A DNA stretch of 64,000 bases from Candidatus Soleaferrea massiliensis AP7 (GCF_000820765.1 NZ_CCYH01000032.1:25601-89600), one strand, 5' to 3'; shown: positions 33,171 through 42,202, counted from the first letter of the stretch. The notes: a model not told the origin generated them from the sequence alone. Made by a program: numbers and translations.

Positions 33171-35582
33171 TTAAGCGTATGCGGCGTATTCGGTGCGGGA
33201 AATCAGATGATCCTGCCACTTCTTCTCCAGCTCGACATAGAACGCGCTGAAGCCCGCTACCTTGACGACCAGCTGGCGGTACTGCTCCGGATGCTTCTGC
33301 GCATCCAGCAGCATCTCGCGGCTGATGACGTTGAACTGCACCTGGAAGCCGCCCCCTGCAAAGTAGACGCGGATCGCGTGCGAAACCTTGCGGATCTTCT
33401 CGTCGCTTGAGAGCGCCGACGGATGGAACTTGATGTTCAATATCGAGCCGTTGTCCATCAGCTTGTGGTCGATCTTGGCGACCGAATTGAACACGGCGGT
33501 GATGCCGTTCTTGTCGGTTCCCGGCACCGGGGACAGGTTGTCGGCGATCGACTCGCCGTCGAGCCGTCCGTCCGGCGTCGCGCCGATGACCTCGCCGTCG
33601 ATGACGTTCATGACGACCGTCTGCGCGGTGCATCCGAACTGGCCGCCGCGCAGCGGCTTGAACTGCTTCATCTTATCGGGCATCAGGCGGAAAACGCGGC
33701 CACACATGCTGTCGACCTCGTCGAGGTCGTTGCCGAGCTTCGGGCAGTCGAGCAGCGCCTTGCGGATTTCGATGTATTCATCGCCCTCGAAGTTCGCGTT
33801 CATCGCGTCGAGGACCTCTTTCATCGTGTATTTTTTCCGGCGGAACACCACCTCGTCGATGGCGGTCAGCGCGTTTGCGACATTCGGGAAGCCGTGCGCG
33901 TGGACGATCGTGTCGTTGTAGTTCGGTCCCCTGCCCCAGGAGATGTCCTTCGCCATGTCGATGCGGTAATCCATCACGCTCGAGAGGAACGGCGTCGGGG
34001 TCAAGGTATAGTAGCTCTCGGCGATCGCGCGTTCGATCTTCGGGATATATGGCAGATAAAAATCGAGCTGCTCCTCAAACAGGCCGATCACCTCGTCGAT
34101 CGACTGGCAGTCCTTGATGGATTTGGAGGTTCCGCACAGCGTTTTGCCGGTGTTCGGGTTTCTGCCGTCGTGCAGCGCAAGCTCGAGCAGCTTGAGCATG
34201 TTGACATAGACCGGGGTGACGCCGGTCGCATGCTTGCCTGGCACGCGCACCTCACTGCAGCCCATCGACGCCCAGTCGCGCGCATCCTCGAGGGAGACGC
34301 CGACGCGGGTCATCATCTCGATCGCGATGTCGTCGTTGAAGAAGGCCGGCATGCCGCCGCCGTGCGCAACCAGCGCTTTCAGGCTGGCATCCACAAACTC
34401 GATCGGCGTCGTTTTGCCGACGCTGACCACGACGGTCGGAATGTTCATATTGGTGTGGCCCAGCGCCTTTAAAAAGATGTAGGACAGGTCGTTGACGGCG
34501 CTCTTTCCATCACGGGTCTGGCCGCCCAATGTGATGGCCTGGAACAGCTGGTTGCCGCCGAGGATTTCGGTGGTGCCCCAGTCGCGCAGCTTGTTCGCCT
34601 CAAAGCATTTGAGCAGGAAGCATTCGTAAAGCTGCTGCGCCTTTTCCGGGTCCATCAGGCCGTTTTCACAGTCCCTTTTATAGAATTCATAGAGGTAGGA
34701 ATCCATGCGGCCCAGCGAGATGCTGTGGCCGTTGGATTCGATCTGAATCAGCAGATGCACGATCAGCACCAGCTGCAGCGCCTCATAGAAGGTATCCGGC
34801 TTTTTGGTCGAGATCTTCTCACACATCCTGGCTAAACCCATCAGCTCGAGCCGGCGCGCGACGTTCTGCTCCTTCTCGGCATGCTCGGTCGCCAACTCGC
34901 CCAGACGCTGGGTGTATTCGACCGCGCCCTGTAAGGACAGAATCACCGATTCCAGGAAGGAACGCTGGTCGAGATAAGCTTCATCCGTCTCGTCGAGCGC
35001 CGCAAGCTTCTGTTTGGTGTGCTCAAGCACCGGACCGAAGCCGGTTTCGAGCAGGCTGACATAGTCCGGGATGATGTGGCCGTCGCCGTTCTGGTTGTGC
35101 TCGATCGACATGGTCTGGTTGATGCTCGGATGCTGGTGTCCCTTGCCGTCTGGGCCGGGGCCCATCAGCACATCGCCGATGGTGTGCTTGAGCGTATAAT
35201 CCACCCGGTCGAAATGGGTTTTTCCATCCCAGACTTTACAGATTGCACGGATTTCCTCTTTTCTGCCCGCCGGGATCACGAACCGCTGGCGCGGGCGGGT
35301 TTCGAAGGTGTCAAGCTCGTCCTCGATCCAGTCCACGGCGTATTCCGGGAACAGGGACGCCGCCAGCGGCTTGCTGGCCGTGTTGCCCAGCAGCAGGTCG
35401 TCCGGGCCTATGTAGAGGGTCATCTCATTCAGGAAACGGCGGAAGGCCTTCGCGCGGCGGACATCCACCGGCTGGGCCATATTGCCGAGACATTCCTCGG
35501 TATAAATCCTCGCGCGCTCGGTACAGATTTCAGGCGCGTTGTTTAAAATGTAGGCTTTGATGCGCTCGGTTCTGGTCATCAT
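33171..35582 (-). CDS. glycyl-radical enzyme of unknown substrate (pyruvate formate-lyase family)
   Basis: 803 residues, normal for the family. The glycyl-radical loop near the C-terminus reads KVAGFSAFY (Gly777), with Lys where RVxG is usual. The active-site cysteine is Cys442 in WASMGCSEVRVPG, a GCSE motif where dehydratase and lyase types commonly have GCVEP. The opening LNNAPEICTERARIYTE and the substrate-contact GHQHPSINQT region fit the PFL-like dehydratase/decarboxylase branch. Neighbours are a LacI regulator in the same operon and a nearby PfkB kinase, amidohydrolase, YjbQ and cupin. I cannot name the substrate; a polyol, sugar acid or aromatic compound are all possible. Confidence 0.93.
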   Translation of the reverse strand: MMTRTERIKAYILNNAPEICTERARIYTEECLGNMAQPVDVRRAKAFRRFLNEMTLYIGPDDLLLGNTASKPLAASLFPEYAVDWIEDELDTFETRPRQRFVIPAGRKEEIRAICKVWDGKTHFDRVDYTLKHTIGDVLMGPGPDGKGHQHPSINQTMSIEHNQNGDGHIIPDYVSLLETGFGPVLEHTKQKLAALDETDEAYLDQRSFLESVILSLQGAVEYTQRLGELATEHAEKEQNVARRLELMGLARMCEKISTKKPDTFYEALQLVLIVHLLIQIESNGHSISLGRMDSYLYEFYKRDCENGLMDPEKAQQLYECFLLKCFEANKLRDWGTTEILGGNQLFQAITLGGQTRDGKSAVNDLSYIFLKALGHTNMNIPTVVVSVGKTTPIEFVDASLKALVAHGGGMPAFFNDDIAIEMMTRVGVSLEDARDWASMGCSEVRVPGKHATGVTPVYVNMLKLLELALHDGRNPNTGKTLCGTSKSIKDCQSIDEVIGLFEEQLDFYLPYIPKIERAIAESYYTLTPTPFLSSVMDYRIDMAKDISWGRGPNYNDTIVHAHGFPNVANALTAIDEVVFRRKKYTMKEVLDAMNANFEGDEYIEIRKALLDCPKLGNDLDEVDSMCGRVFRLMPDKMKQFKPLRGGQFGCTAQTVVMNVIDGEVIGATPDGRLDGESIADNLSPVPGTDKNGITAVFNSVAKIDHKLMDNGSILNIKFHPSALSSDEKIRKVSHAIRVYFAGGGFQVQFNVISREMLLDAQKHPEQYRQLVVKVAGFSAFYVELEKKWQDHLISRTEYAAYA

Positions 35583-35607
35583 AGTTCCTCCTTTACAGAG
35601 ACTGATT

Positions 35608-36687
35608 CTATTGTGATTGGATGGATTCCTTTCTTTCAGTTTCTACGTTCTGCCGCATGTCCTGTGGCTCGAGCAGGCGCGGCTTGATGTAGATCCGCTG
35701 GGGTTCCTGCTGCGCGTGCTGCATGGTGTTGTACAAAAGCTGGAACGCCTTCTGCCCCATCGCGCGGTGATCCTGCTCCATGATGAAGATTTCATTCAGG
35801 TTCTGCACCGTGTTCTGCTGGAACTCCAATGGATAGGTCAGCGAAAACGAGTCAAACGCCGCGACGTCGACCCGGCCGTCCGCGCCGATGCAGCCCACCA
35901 GCTCGCCCAGCTGCTCGACATCCCAGGTCGTCGCGAGCACCACGGCGGTGAATTTGCGCGCGGAGCCGTACATCCGAAAGATCGGCTGGTACGAAAGTGG
36001 CCGGTCGGAGTAGATATACTCCTTGACGCTGTCCAGCCCGTTCGCTTCCATCGCCTGCTGGTATCCCTCGAACCGGTCCATCTGCACCGAGGTGAAGATA
36101 GATTTGCCGTGGAACACAAACAGGATGTTTCTATGCCCGCGCTCGATGAGCTTTTCGGTCAGCCGATAGGCACCGGCCCGATTGTCGGCTGTGACAAAGC
36201 TCAGGTCAAGGTCGTACAGATATCGGTCGACAAAGACCATCGGCAGCTCCTGCCGTTTGAGCTTTTCGAAGTATTCCAGATTCGCGACATTGTCGCAGGC
36301 GTTGACAATCAGTCCGTCGACAATGCCGGTGCTCAGGATTTCCAGGCAGCGCCGCTCGATCGCCGGGTCCTCGTGGGTGTTGAAGATCATCGTCTGATAG
36401 CCCTTCTCCCGCGCGGACTGCTCGATGGCGTCGGTCAGCTTGCTGAGAAACAGGAAATCCAGCCCGGGCTGGATCAGCCCGATGACCGATTTGCGTTTGA
36501 GCCGCGCCAGCGTGCTGTGTTCGTCAGCCCCCGCGCCGCGCGGCTGATAGCCGTAGTGCTGCGCCAGCTTCAGAATCCGGCTGCGCTTCTCCGAGGAAAC
36601 CCGCACCGGCTTGTCGTTGAGCACCTTGGATACCAGCGACTTGGATACATGCGCCTTGTTCGCGATAAACTGCAGCGTAACCTTCAT
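35608..36687 (-). CDS. LacI family transcriptional regulator
   Basis: 359 residues. The HTH is MKVTLQFIANKAHVSKSLVSKVLNDKP (hinge helix and recognition helix typical of LacI, although SLVSKVL is less common than STVSRVL). The periplasmic-binding-like core contains IGLIQPGLDFLFLSKLTDAIEQ, GLIVNACDN, VTADNRAGAYRLTEKLIERGHRNI. The ATG at 36687 follows GGAGG by seven bases. It is the first gene of the operon with the glycyl-radical enzyme and activase and probably senses the pathway's substrate. Confidence 0.94.
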   Translation of the reverse strand: MKVTLQFIANKAHVSKSLVSKVLNDKPVRVSSEKRSRILKLAQHYGYQPRGAGADEHSTLARLKRKSVIGLIQPGLDFLFLSKLTDAIEQSAREKGYQTMIFNTHEDPAIERRCLEILSTGIVDGLIVNACDNVANLEYFEKLKRQELPMVFVDRYLYDLDLSFVTADNRAGAYRLTEKLIERGHRNILFVFHGKSIFTSVQMDRFEGYQQAMEANGLDSVKEYIYSDRPLSYQPIFRMYGSARKFTAVVLATTWDVEQLGELVGCIGADGRVDVAAFDSFSLTYPLEFQQNTVQNLNEIFIMEQDHRAMGQKAFQLLYNTMQHAQQEPQRIYIKPRLLEPQDMRQNVETERKESIQSQ

Positions 36688-37008
36688 GCGTGTTCCTCCG
36701 TTTCTCATTGCCATCAATATACCACAAAATTAGTGGCATTTCCAGTCGTTTTACTAAGTTTTTTCATGTCTTTTATTCTGCTGGCCGTTCCAACCGATTT
36801 CCATTTCCGGGCTTGCTGTTTTCCGGCCGGGAATTTTTCTAAAGGCAGATTTCCGGTTCCATATTCCCGCCCGCAGAATCCATATATACTTACAAGGATG
36901 TCTCCGATTCTATCGGTACAAAAATACGTCTCGATTTCGTTTTAACGGACAATCCGGGCAACTGCGTTTGGTTCTTCTATGGTCAACTTCCCAAGGGACG
37001 TGCCCGTT
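36688..37008 (-). promoter_or_regulatory. control region of the LacI-glycyl-radical operon
   Basis: On the minus strand a TATATT -10 box (36716-36721) is preceded by CCACTAATTTTGTGG (36722-36736), whose CCAC/GTGG ends are symmetric and sit between the -35 and -10 positions, as expected for an autoregulatory operator. The remainder, 36740-37008, holds no gene. Confidence 0.5.
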
Positions 37009-37437
37009 TTATTCCCCCATCACCTCGATGGTGATCCTGCGGTTCTGCGGGCCGTCGAACTCCGCAAAGTAAATTTCCTGCGCCGCGCCGAACAGGATTT
37101 TGCCGTCCTCAATCGGGAAAACGCAGTGGTTGCCGGTCAGCATCGCGCGCAGATGCCCGGTTGCGTTCGCAGAGGTGCGTCCGTAGCTCGGCAGCCAGTG
37201 GGCGTGCACATACGGATAGTCGTCCGGCACCAGGTTTTCCAGCGTGGTCTGCATGTCGCTTTCCAGGCAGGACAGCCCTTCATTGACCGTAATGCCGGTC
37301 GTAGTGTGCGCCGTCACGACGAACAGCATGCCGTTTTTGATGCCGGATTCCGCGACGGCCTCCTTCACCTGCTCGCTGATGCGCACAAACTGAAAATGAT
37401 CGTCGGTCATGACCTGGATGTGTTTGATCTTTACCAT
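37009..37437 (-). CDS. YjbQ family protein (UPF0047)
   Basis: 142 residues. Family motifs are VTAHTTTGITVNEG, SANATGHLRAMLTG and GAAQEIYFAEFDGPQNRRI, including the conserved histidines and glutamate. YjbQ proteins have a weak thiamine-phosphate-synthase-like activity in vitro and their true role is unclear. It starts immediately after the stop of the amidohydrolase gene (TAA then ATG), so the two are coupled. Confidence 0.94.
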   Translation of the reverse strand: MVKIKHIQVMTDDHFQFVRISEQVKEAVAESGIKNGMLFVVTAHTTTGITVNEGLSCLESDMQTTLENLVPDDYPYVHAHWLPSYGRTSANATGHLRAMLTGNHCVFPIEDGKILFGAAQEIYFAEFDGPQNRRITIEVMGE

Positions 37438-38292
37438 TTATTCCGCCTCCCCGTAAAGAAACTGCCGCGCGTTGTCTCCCAGAATCTTCTGTTTGGTGCT
37501 GTCGCGCAGCTCGAGCGATTCCACCGCCTGGCGCATCCGCTTTTGCTCGATGCGCGGATAGCCCGATCCAAACAGGATCTTGCTGTGCAGCGTGCGGTCC
37601 GCCCAGTGTCTGCCCATCTGCTCTTCAAATACATAGTGCATGAATTCCTTTGGGGAATCATAGTAGAGCATGGCGGTGTCGGCGTAGAGGTTCTCATATT
37701 TGAGCAGCAGCGCCGCAACGTCGGTTACCCAGGGCCAGCCGAAATGCGAGACGCAGACCCGAAGCTGCGGATAGCTAAGCAGCACATCCTCGCACAACAG
37801 CGGCTTCGCGTATTTGGCCGGCGCATCCGGCTGCAGACTCACGCCCATCTGCAGGATCAGCGGTTTATCATGGCGGATACAGCATTCATACAGCGGCGCG
37901 AGCTTTTCATCGCCCGGATAAAACCGCTGGGTGGATGGATTGAGCACCAGTCCGGCAAGCCCCAGCCTTGTGAAGGCATCCTCCAGCACCTCAGATGCAT
38001 CCGCGCGGTTCGGGTCCACGCTCGCGAATCCGACTGCGCGATCGGGCATAAGCTCACATAGCGTTTTGATCTCCTCGTTCGAGACGATGGAATCTCCGCA
38101 GCGTACCGTGAGATCCTCCGGGATCAAGACCGCTTTGTCAATGCCGGCCGCATCCAGCTGTTTGATGAACAGCTCGACCGGCCAGACCGACTGCTTATAC
38201 AGGCCGAAATGCTTGCGGCGGAACAGCACACGCTCCTCATCGCCGCAGATTTCCTTCAGGAAACCGGGATGTACACACATATCGATAACCAA
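37438..38292 (-). CDS. metal-dependent amidohydrolase (ACMSD-like TIM barrel)
   Basis: About 284 residues from a TTG at 38292, which has GAGGAGG eight bases upstream; this gives the family start LVIDMCVHPG. The upstream part of the open frame has no similarity. Other landmarks are VLIPEDLT, GFASVDPN, GLVLNPSTQRFYPGD, VCVSHFGWPW (metal-binding His), ENLYADTAM and ILFGSGYPR (usually GSDYP, with the Asp replaced by Gly here). The altered GSGYP and CVHPG instead of HxH may mean a changed or absent metal centre. It is in an operon with YjbQ. Confidence 0.85.
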   Translation of the reverse strand: MVIDMCVHPGFLKEICGDEERVLFRRKHFGLYKQSVWPVELFIKQLDAAGIDKAVLIPEDLTVRCGDSIVSNEEIKTLCELMPDRAVGFASVDPNRADASEVLEDAFTRLGLAGLVLNPSTQRFYPGDEKLAPLYECCIRHDKPLILQMGVSLQPDAPAKYAKPLLCEDVLLSYPQLRVCVSHFGWPWVTDVAALLLKYENLYADTAMLYYDSPKEFMHYVFEEQMGRHWADRTLHSKILFGSGYPRIEQKRMRQAVESLELRDSTKQKILGDNARQFLYGEAE

Positions 38293-38478
38293 ATTGAATT
38301 CCTCCTCATACGGTAGTTCTGCCGAAATAGCCGGCAGCCAGGCAAAACAGGGCTGATCCATGCGCCGGTGACCGATGCATAGACTGCGTCGGCGTCAATC
38401 GCCGCGGACTGCATCCGCCGATGACCCGTCAGCCGCTGTTTCCGGCCTCTCCCCCGCCATGGAAGCGGGGCGGAAGCC

Positions 38479-38509
38479 GGGAACGGCAGATTTTAAAACG
38501 GCCGTTCCC
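38479..38509. repeat. hairpin between the kinase and amidohydrolase genes
   Basis: GGGAACGGC and GCCGTTCCC flank a 13-base AT-rich loop in the 269-base gap. There is no clear T run; it may be a weak terminator or mRNA stabiliser. Confidence 0.5.
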
Positions 38510-38561
38510 ACCTCTCTATTTAAAAAATAACTCCACGAATGATTTCTTGTTATCCTGTCGA

Positions 38562-39515
38562 TCACTGCTCGCCGAGCAGCTCCAGTACCTCTTCCCTGGT
38601 GGGCGCCCCCTCCATCGGGCCTTTTTTCAAAATTGAAAGCGAAGCCGCCGCATTGGCAAAGCGTCCGCATTCCCTGAGCGCACGGCCCTCCAGAATCGCC
38701 GTCAGGAACGCGCCGCAGAAGGTATCGCCCGCTCCAGTCGGGTCCACCTCCTCCACCTTTCGAACCTCCTCCACCGGGAAGGTCGGCAGCGTGAAGACAT
38801 CCTCTCCGCTGTAGATTTTACAGCCCTCTTTGCCGCACTTGAGCACCACGATCTTGCCCTGTTTGGCCCAGATCCTGCAGCCCTCGTCGTCGGTCGCCGC
38901 ACCGGTAAACATCGCCGCTTCGGTTGCGCTCGGGAAGATGATGTCCGCGCGTTCCACCGCCGGCGCGCAGAGCTTGCGGATCTCTTCGACGCTGAGTACC
39001 TCGGGACGGATGTTCGGGTCAAAGCTCAGCTTCGCGCCTTCGGGCAGCTCCCTGATCAGCTTGTAGACGGCGCGCGCGCTGCTCTCGCTCGAGGAGATCG
39101 TGACGCCGGTCACATGCACCCATTTGACGCCCTCAAGCTTCTTGGGATCGACATCGCATTCGTCGAGCATACCGGCCGCAGCATGCCGCCAATGGTAGAT
39201 AAATTTGCGGCTTCCATCCGAAAAATAGGACACAAAGGCCGTGCCGGTCGTTGCGCCGGGCACCGTGCGGATCATCTCCATCGAGACGCCGCTTTCTTGA
39301 AGCCTTCCGGTCACGCACGCGCCGAAATCGTCGTCGCCGACAACGCCTATGTACGCGCATCTTCTGCCAAGCTTCGCCGCCGCGTTGATGGTGATCGGCG
39401 TGTCGCCGCTCGGATACGGGCCGGTCAAGTCCGCGGCCTTGTCAAACGGCTTGTCAAGCTCCTTGCGCATGATCTCCACCAGCAGCCCGCCGATGCTTAT
39501 AATCTCATAGCTCAT
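38562..39515 (-). CDS. PfkB family carbohydrate kinase
   Basis: 317 residues. Features are SIGGLLVEIM at the start, the DTPITINAAAKLGRRCAYIGVVGDDDFG substrate region, FDPNIRPE, and the C-terminal signature EEVDPTGAGDTFCGAFL with the catalytic Asp. It phosphorylates a sugar or sugar acid such as a 2-keto-3-deoxy acid, ribose or fructose; the sequence does not settle which. Upstream by 13 bases is a cupin gene in the same direction. Confidence 0.95.
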   Translation of the reverse strand: MSYEIISIGGLLVEIMRKELDKPFDKAADLTGPYPSGDTPITINAAAKLGRRCAYIGVVGDDDFGACVTGRLQESGVSMEMIRTVPGATTGTAFVSYFSDGSRKFIYHWRHAAAGMLDECDVDPKKLEGVKWVHVTGVTISSSESSARAVYKLIRELPEGAKLSFDPNIRPEVLSVEEIRKLCAPAVERADIIFPSATEAAMFTGAATDDEGCRIWAKQGKIVVLKCGKEGCKIYSGEDVFTLPTFPVEEVRKVEEVDPTGAGDTFCGAFLTAILEGRALRECGRFANAAASLSILKKGPMEGAPTREEVLELLGEQ

Positions 39516-39528
39516 GATTCTTCCTCCT

Positions 39529-39864
39529 TCAGCGGTCCGCGCAGCAGGCGAACAGCAATATCAATGTTTCATCGCCCGGATTGCTGACAACATGCGGGCG
39601 GTCACGGTAGTTCATGATGAATTCGGACTCGTGCAGGATCACCGACCGGCCGGTGTCCGGATAGTGGATGCGTGCCGTTCCCTTTACAATATAAAAAACC
39701 TCGTCGGCATTCTGATGGCCCGCATCGTAGCCGGCCGTCCCGCCCGGCTCCAGCTTCAGAAGGCCGCATCCGATCTGGTCGGTCTGAACCGCGCGGTAGA
39801 TTTCGGAATCTCCAAAATCCTCCTTCGGGTTTTGGTACGCGTCAATTTTTTGACCATATGGCAT
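39529..39864 (-). CDS. small cupin-domain protein
   Basis: 111 residues, a single cupin barrel with GGTAGYDAGHQNADEVFYIVKG (first motif: His, Glu) and FIMNYRDRPHVVSNPGDE (second motif with His). Proteins like this often act as isomerases or sensors in carbohydrate pathways. It heads the operon with the PfkB kinase. A sigma-A-like promoter lies about 100 bases upstream. Confidence 0.88.
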   Translation of the reverse strand: MPYGQKIDAYQNPKEDFGDSEIYRAVQTDQIGCGLLKLEPGGTAGYDAGHQNADEVFYIVKGTARIHYPDTGRSVILHESEFIMNYRDRPHVVSNPGDETLILLFACCADR

Positions 39865-39958
39865 CTTGTTCCCCTCATTTCCAGCGCACTTTGACTGTGC
39901 GAAATTTCCAATAATTTAAATCTGATTTTCTTTGTTTTGTACTCTTTTCACTGCCATC

Positions 39959-39988
39959 ATTATAGCATTGATACAATGTTGATCACAA
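39959..39988 (-). promoter_or_regulatory. promoter of the cupin-kinase operon
   Basis: On the minus strand TTGTGA (39983-39988), an 18-base spacer and TATAAT (39959-39964). The remainder of 39865-40201 is very AT-rich and holds no gene. Confidence 0.65.
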
Positions 39989-40201
39989 GATATGAAAATA
40001 CCATATATTTATTTATTTTTCGTTGATTATCGTTGATTTTTATATTTATCTATGTAATTTATTATAATACTCATTATTTTATTCTTTTTCTTTTATTTTC
40101 TGACCATGCAAATTTCTTTTTCACCAGAAAAACATCCCTCTTATATTTTTTGAAATTCTGCACAAACTAATCGTGAATCCACGAAAAGGAGGTTGAAATT
40201 C

Positions 40202-40387
40202 ATGCATAACTGTAAAGCAAACCAGTCTATCGGATGTACCGTCACTTCTTGCGAGTACCACTGCAACGAAGCTGATTACTGCTCGCTCGACAAGATTGTG
40301 GTTGGAACCCATGAACCGAACCCGACCCAGATCGAGTGCACCGACTGTACTTCCTTCAAGCCGAAGTCGGCCTGCTGCAACCACTAA
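40202..40387 (+). CDS. DUF1540 small cysteine-rich protein
   Basis: 61 residues. It fits DUF1540: CKANQSIGCTVTSCEYHC near the start and ECTDCTSF near the end, with conserved cysteines that probably bind a metal. AAAGGAGG precedes the ATG. DUF1540 proteins are widespread in sporulating clostridia and of unknown role. It is followed by its own terminator. Confidence 0.92.
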   Translation: MHNCKANQSIGCTVTSCEYHCNEADYCSLDKIVVGTHEPNPTQIECTDCTSFKPKSACCNH

Positions 40388-40408
40388 GGAGCCTCTCTAA
40401 CACCATAC

Positions 40409-40457
40409 AGCAGCCTGAAAGAAATTTTAACGGTTTCTTTTGGGCTGCTCCCTTTTT
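40409..40457 (+). terminator. terminator of the DUF1540 gene
   Basis: AGCAGCC with GAAAGAAA pairs with TTTCTTTTGGGCTGCT; CCC and five T follow. Confidence 0.75.
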
Positions 40458-40513
40458 CGTATCGGTTTTACATTCTATAAAAATGCAGAAGAGGACTTGT
40501 GGGAAGCGTACCG

Positions 40514-40572
40514 GCACGCGAAAAGCTCCATGCGATGAAGATATGTCACATGGAGCTTTTCGCGTGCTTTTT
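40514..40572 (+). terminator. 19-bp perfect hairpin with T run
   Basis: GCACGCGAAAAGCTCCATG and its exact complement flank a 16-base loop and five T follow. No gene lies between this and the previous terminator, so it may end a short untranslated RNA. Confidence 0.75.
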
Positions 40573-40907
40573 GCCGGCTTCTTCCGTTTTTTCAGCATCT
40601 TCAGAATCGATGGACATCATCTCAGGAAGCGTCTACAGTGGTCGAATGGATGTCTGTCATCAAGCATGCCAGACGTCCTTTCCGCCAAGTCTATATATTT
40701 TTTATGCACGTCAAATATACTTGATATATCGCTTTCTGTTTGTTATTCTTAAGATGACAAACAGAAAGGCAGGATGATCACAGATGCAAAATTATTGACA
40801 GCGCGTCAGGCATTCTTCATGACATCCTGTTCGCATTCGTATTTGTTGCCCATCAAATAAATACAAAGCATAACGCCAAACATGAACATAACGAATAGGA
40901 GGAAAAA
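40573..40907. other. intergenic stretch without a gene
   Basis: It contains an 11-bp inverted repeat TTTCTGTTTGT/ACAAACAGAAA at 40733-40767 and AT-rich DNA. I see no coding sequence. Confidence 0.5.
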
Positions 40908-41348
40908 ATGATGACCGAAAAGACAAATCCGATATGGAGAACAATCAAGCCGGTTTTCGCAATCGTCATTCTTGCTGTCTGCACGGTGATGTTATTCTAC
41001 GGCTTGAAAGAAACGGAAATTGAACTGTCCGATAATCAGATACAGATGAAAGGCATGTATGGCATGAACATCGATTTTACCGATGTGGAGAATATCACGC
41101 TGCTCGAAAAAAGTATGCGGGAAATCGGTATCGGCACAAGAACCAATGGCTTTGGCGGCTTCGGCAGCACACTCAAAGGAAATTTCGAATCGGAGCGTTT
41201 GGGAAAATATAAACTCTTTGTCGATGCAGATTCCTCGCCAACTATACTCATAGAGCGAACCCATGATGTTGATGTCTATATCAGCTTCCAGGACAGCCAG
41301 AAAACCGAAGATTATTTTTCGGAACTGAGCAAGGTAACGGCAGAGTAG
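40908..41348 (+). CDS. membrane-anchored bacterial PH-domain-like protein
   Basis: 146 residues with one N-terminal membrane segment (PVFAIVILAVCTVMLFYGL) and an extracytoplasmic beta-rich domain (IELSDNQIQMKGMYGMNIDFTDVENITLLE, GTRTNGFGGFG, FESERLGKYKLFVD). The pattern resembles the bacterial PH-like domain families often found in Firmicute membrane proteins. AGGAGG precedes the ATG. The function is unknown. Confidence 0.75.
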   Translation: MMTEKTNPIWRTIKPVFAIVILAVCTVMLFYGLKETEIELSDNQIQMKGMYGMNIDFTDVENITLLEKSMREIGIGTRTNGFGGFGSTLKGNFESERLGKYKLFVDADSSPTILIERTHDVDVYISFQDSQKTEDYFSELSKVTAE

Positions 41349-41441
41349 AGGCATGAACGCTTTCTTTCATGCCGGCCATAGCACACTCCAACAGAGTAAA
41401 CCATTTATGTCTGTTTCTCTGATTTTTTTGTTATTCAAGCG

Positions 41442-41471
41442 GAAGCGGCGTGACATATGTCACGCCGCTTC
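41442..41471. terminator. perfect palindromic terminator between convergent genes
   Basis: GAAGCGGCGTGACAT is directly followed by its complement, with T-rich sequence on both sides. It can serve the PH-domain gene and the Mn catalase gene. Confidence 0.75.
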
Positions 41472-41530
41472 TTGTTGATTCATGATTTACCGCTATGAGG
41501 TTATCCATCCACTGGATAGCCATTGTTATA

Positions 41531-42202
41531 TTACATATTAAAACTCGGCGGATTGTTCTTGCCTTTCAGCGGATTGAAGCTCTGCTTACCAGGACTGGAA
41601 AGGTCAAAATAAAGTTTGGAGTCCTCTGTCACGCCCCAGTCCTTCTGGGAGCCTGTATCCTGAATGCGGTTGAAGGCTTCACGGAACATGGTGTTGTGCG
41701 CCTCTTCGCGGTTCAGCAGAAAGTCGATGGCTTCCCTTACGCCGGTATCGTTGATCTGACGGTACAGGTACTCGTAAACGACCTTCGCGCGCTGTTCCGC
41801 CGCGATGTTGGACAGCAGGTCCGCGGCCAGATCGCCGGTTTCATTGACATAAGCCGACGTCCACAGATATCCGGACGCATTGGCGAGCATCGGGGTCAGC
41901 CCGGTCAGGACATGCGCTTCCACGGTTCCGACGGTGGCATTGTTTGCGTTGAGGTGGTCGCCGTTGAGCAGGTTGACCAAGGTCGCAACCATCTCCATAT
42001 GGCTGAATTCTTCGGCGGCGATATCCAGAAACAGGTCTTTGATTTCCGGGTCCCGGATGCGCTGGCTCTGAGACAGATACTGCAGCGCCGCTTTCAGCTC
42101 TCCCTGCGGGCCGCCCAGCTGTTCCTGCATCAGCGCGGCATAATTGGGGTTCGGCGCATCCACGCGGACATCCTGCAGCAGTTTTTTCTCATGTTTGAAC
42201 AT
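41531..42202 (-). CDS. manganese catalase
   Basis: 223 residues, four-helix ferritin-like fold. Dimanganese ligands are seen in GPQGELKAALQYL (Glu), AAEEFSHMEM (Glu, His), AAEQRAKVVYEYL (Glu) and REEAHNTMF (Glu, His). It dismutates hydrogen peroxide and in clostridia is often a spore-coat or stress protein (CotJC-like group). GGAGG precedes the ATG. It stands alone with its own upstream region. Confidence 0.95.
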   Translation of the reverse strand: MFKHEKKLLQDVRVDAPNPNYAALMQEQLGGPQGELKAALQYLSQSQRIRDPEIKDLFLDIAAEEFSHMEMVATLVNLLNGDHLNANNATVGTVEAHVLTGLTPMLANASGYLWTSAYVNETGDLAADLLSNIAAEQRAKVVYEYLYRQINDTGVREAIDFLLNREEAHNTMFREAFNRIQDTGSQKDWGVTEDSKLYFDLSSPGKQSFNPLKGKNNPPSFNM

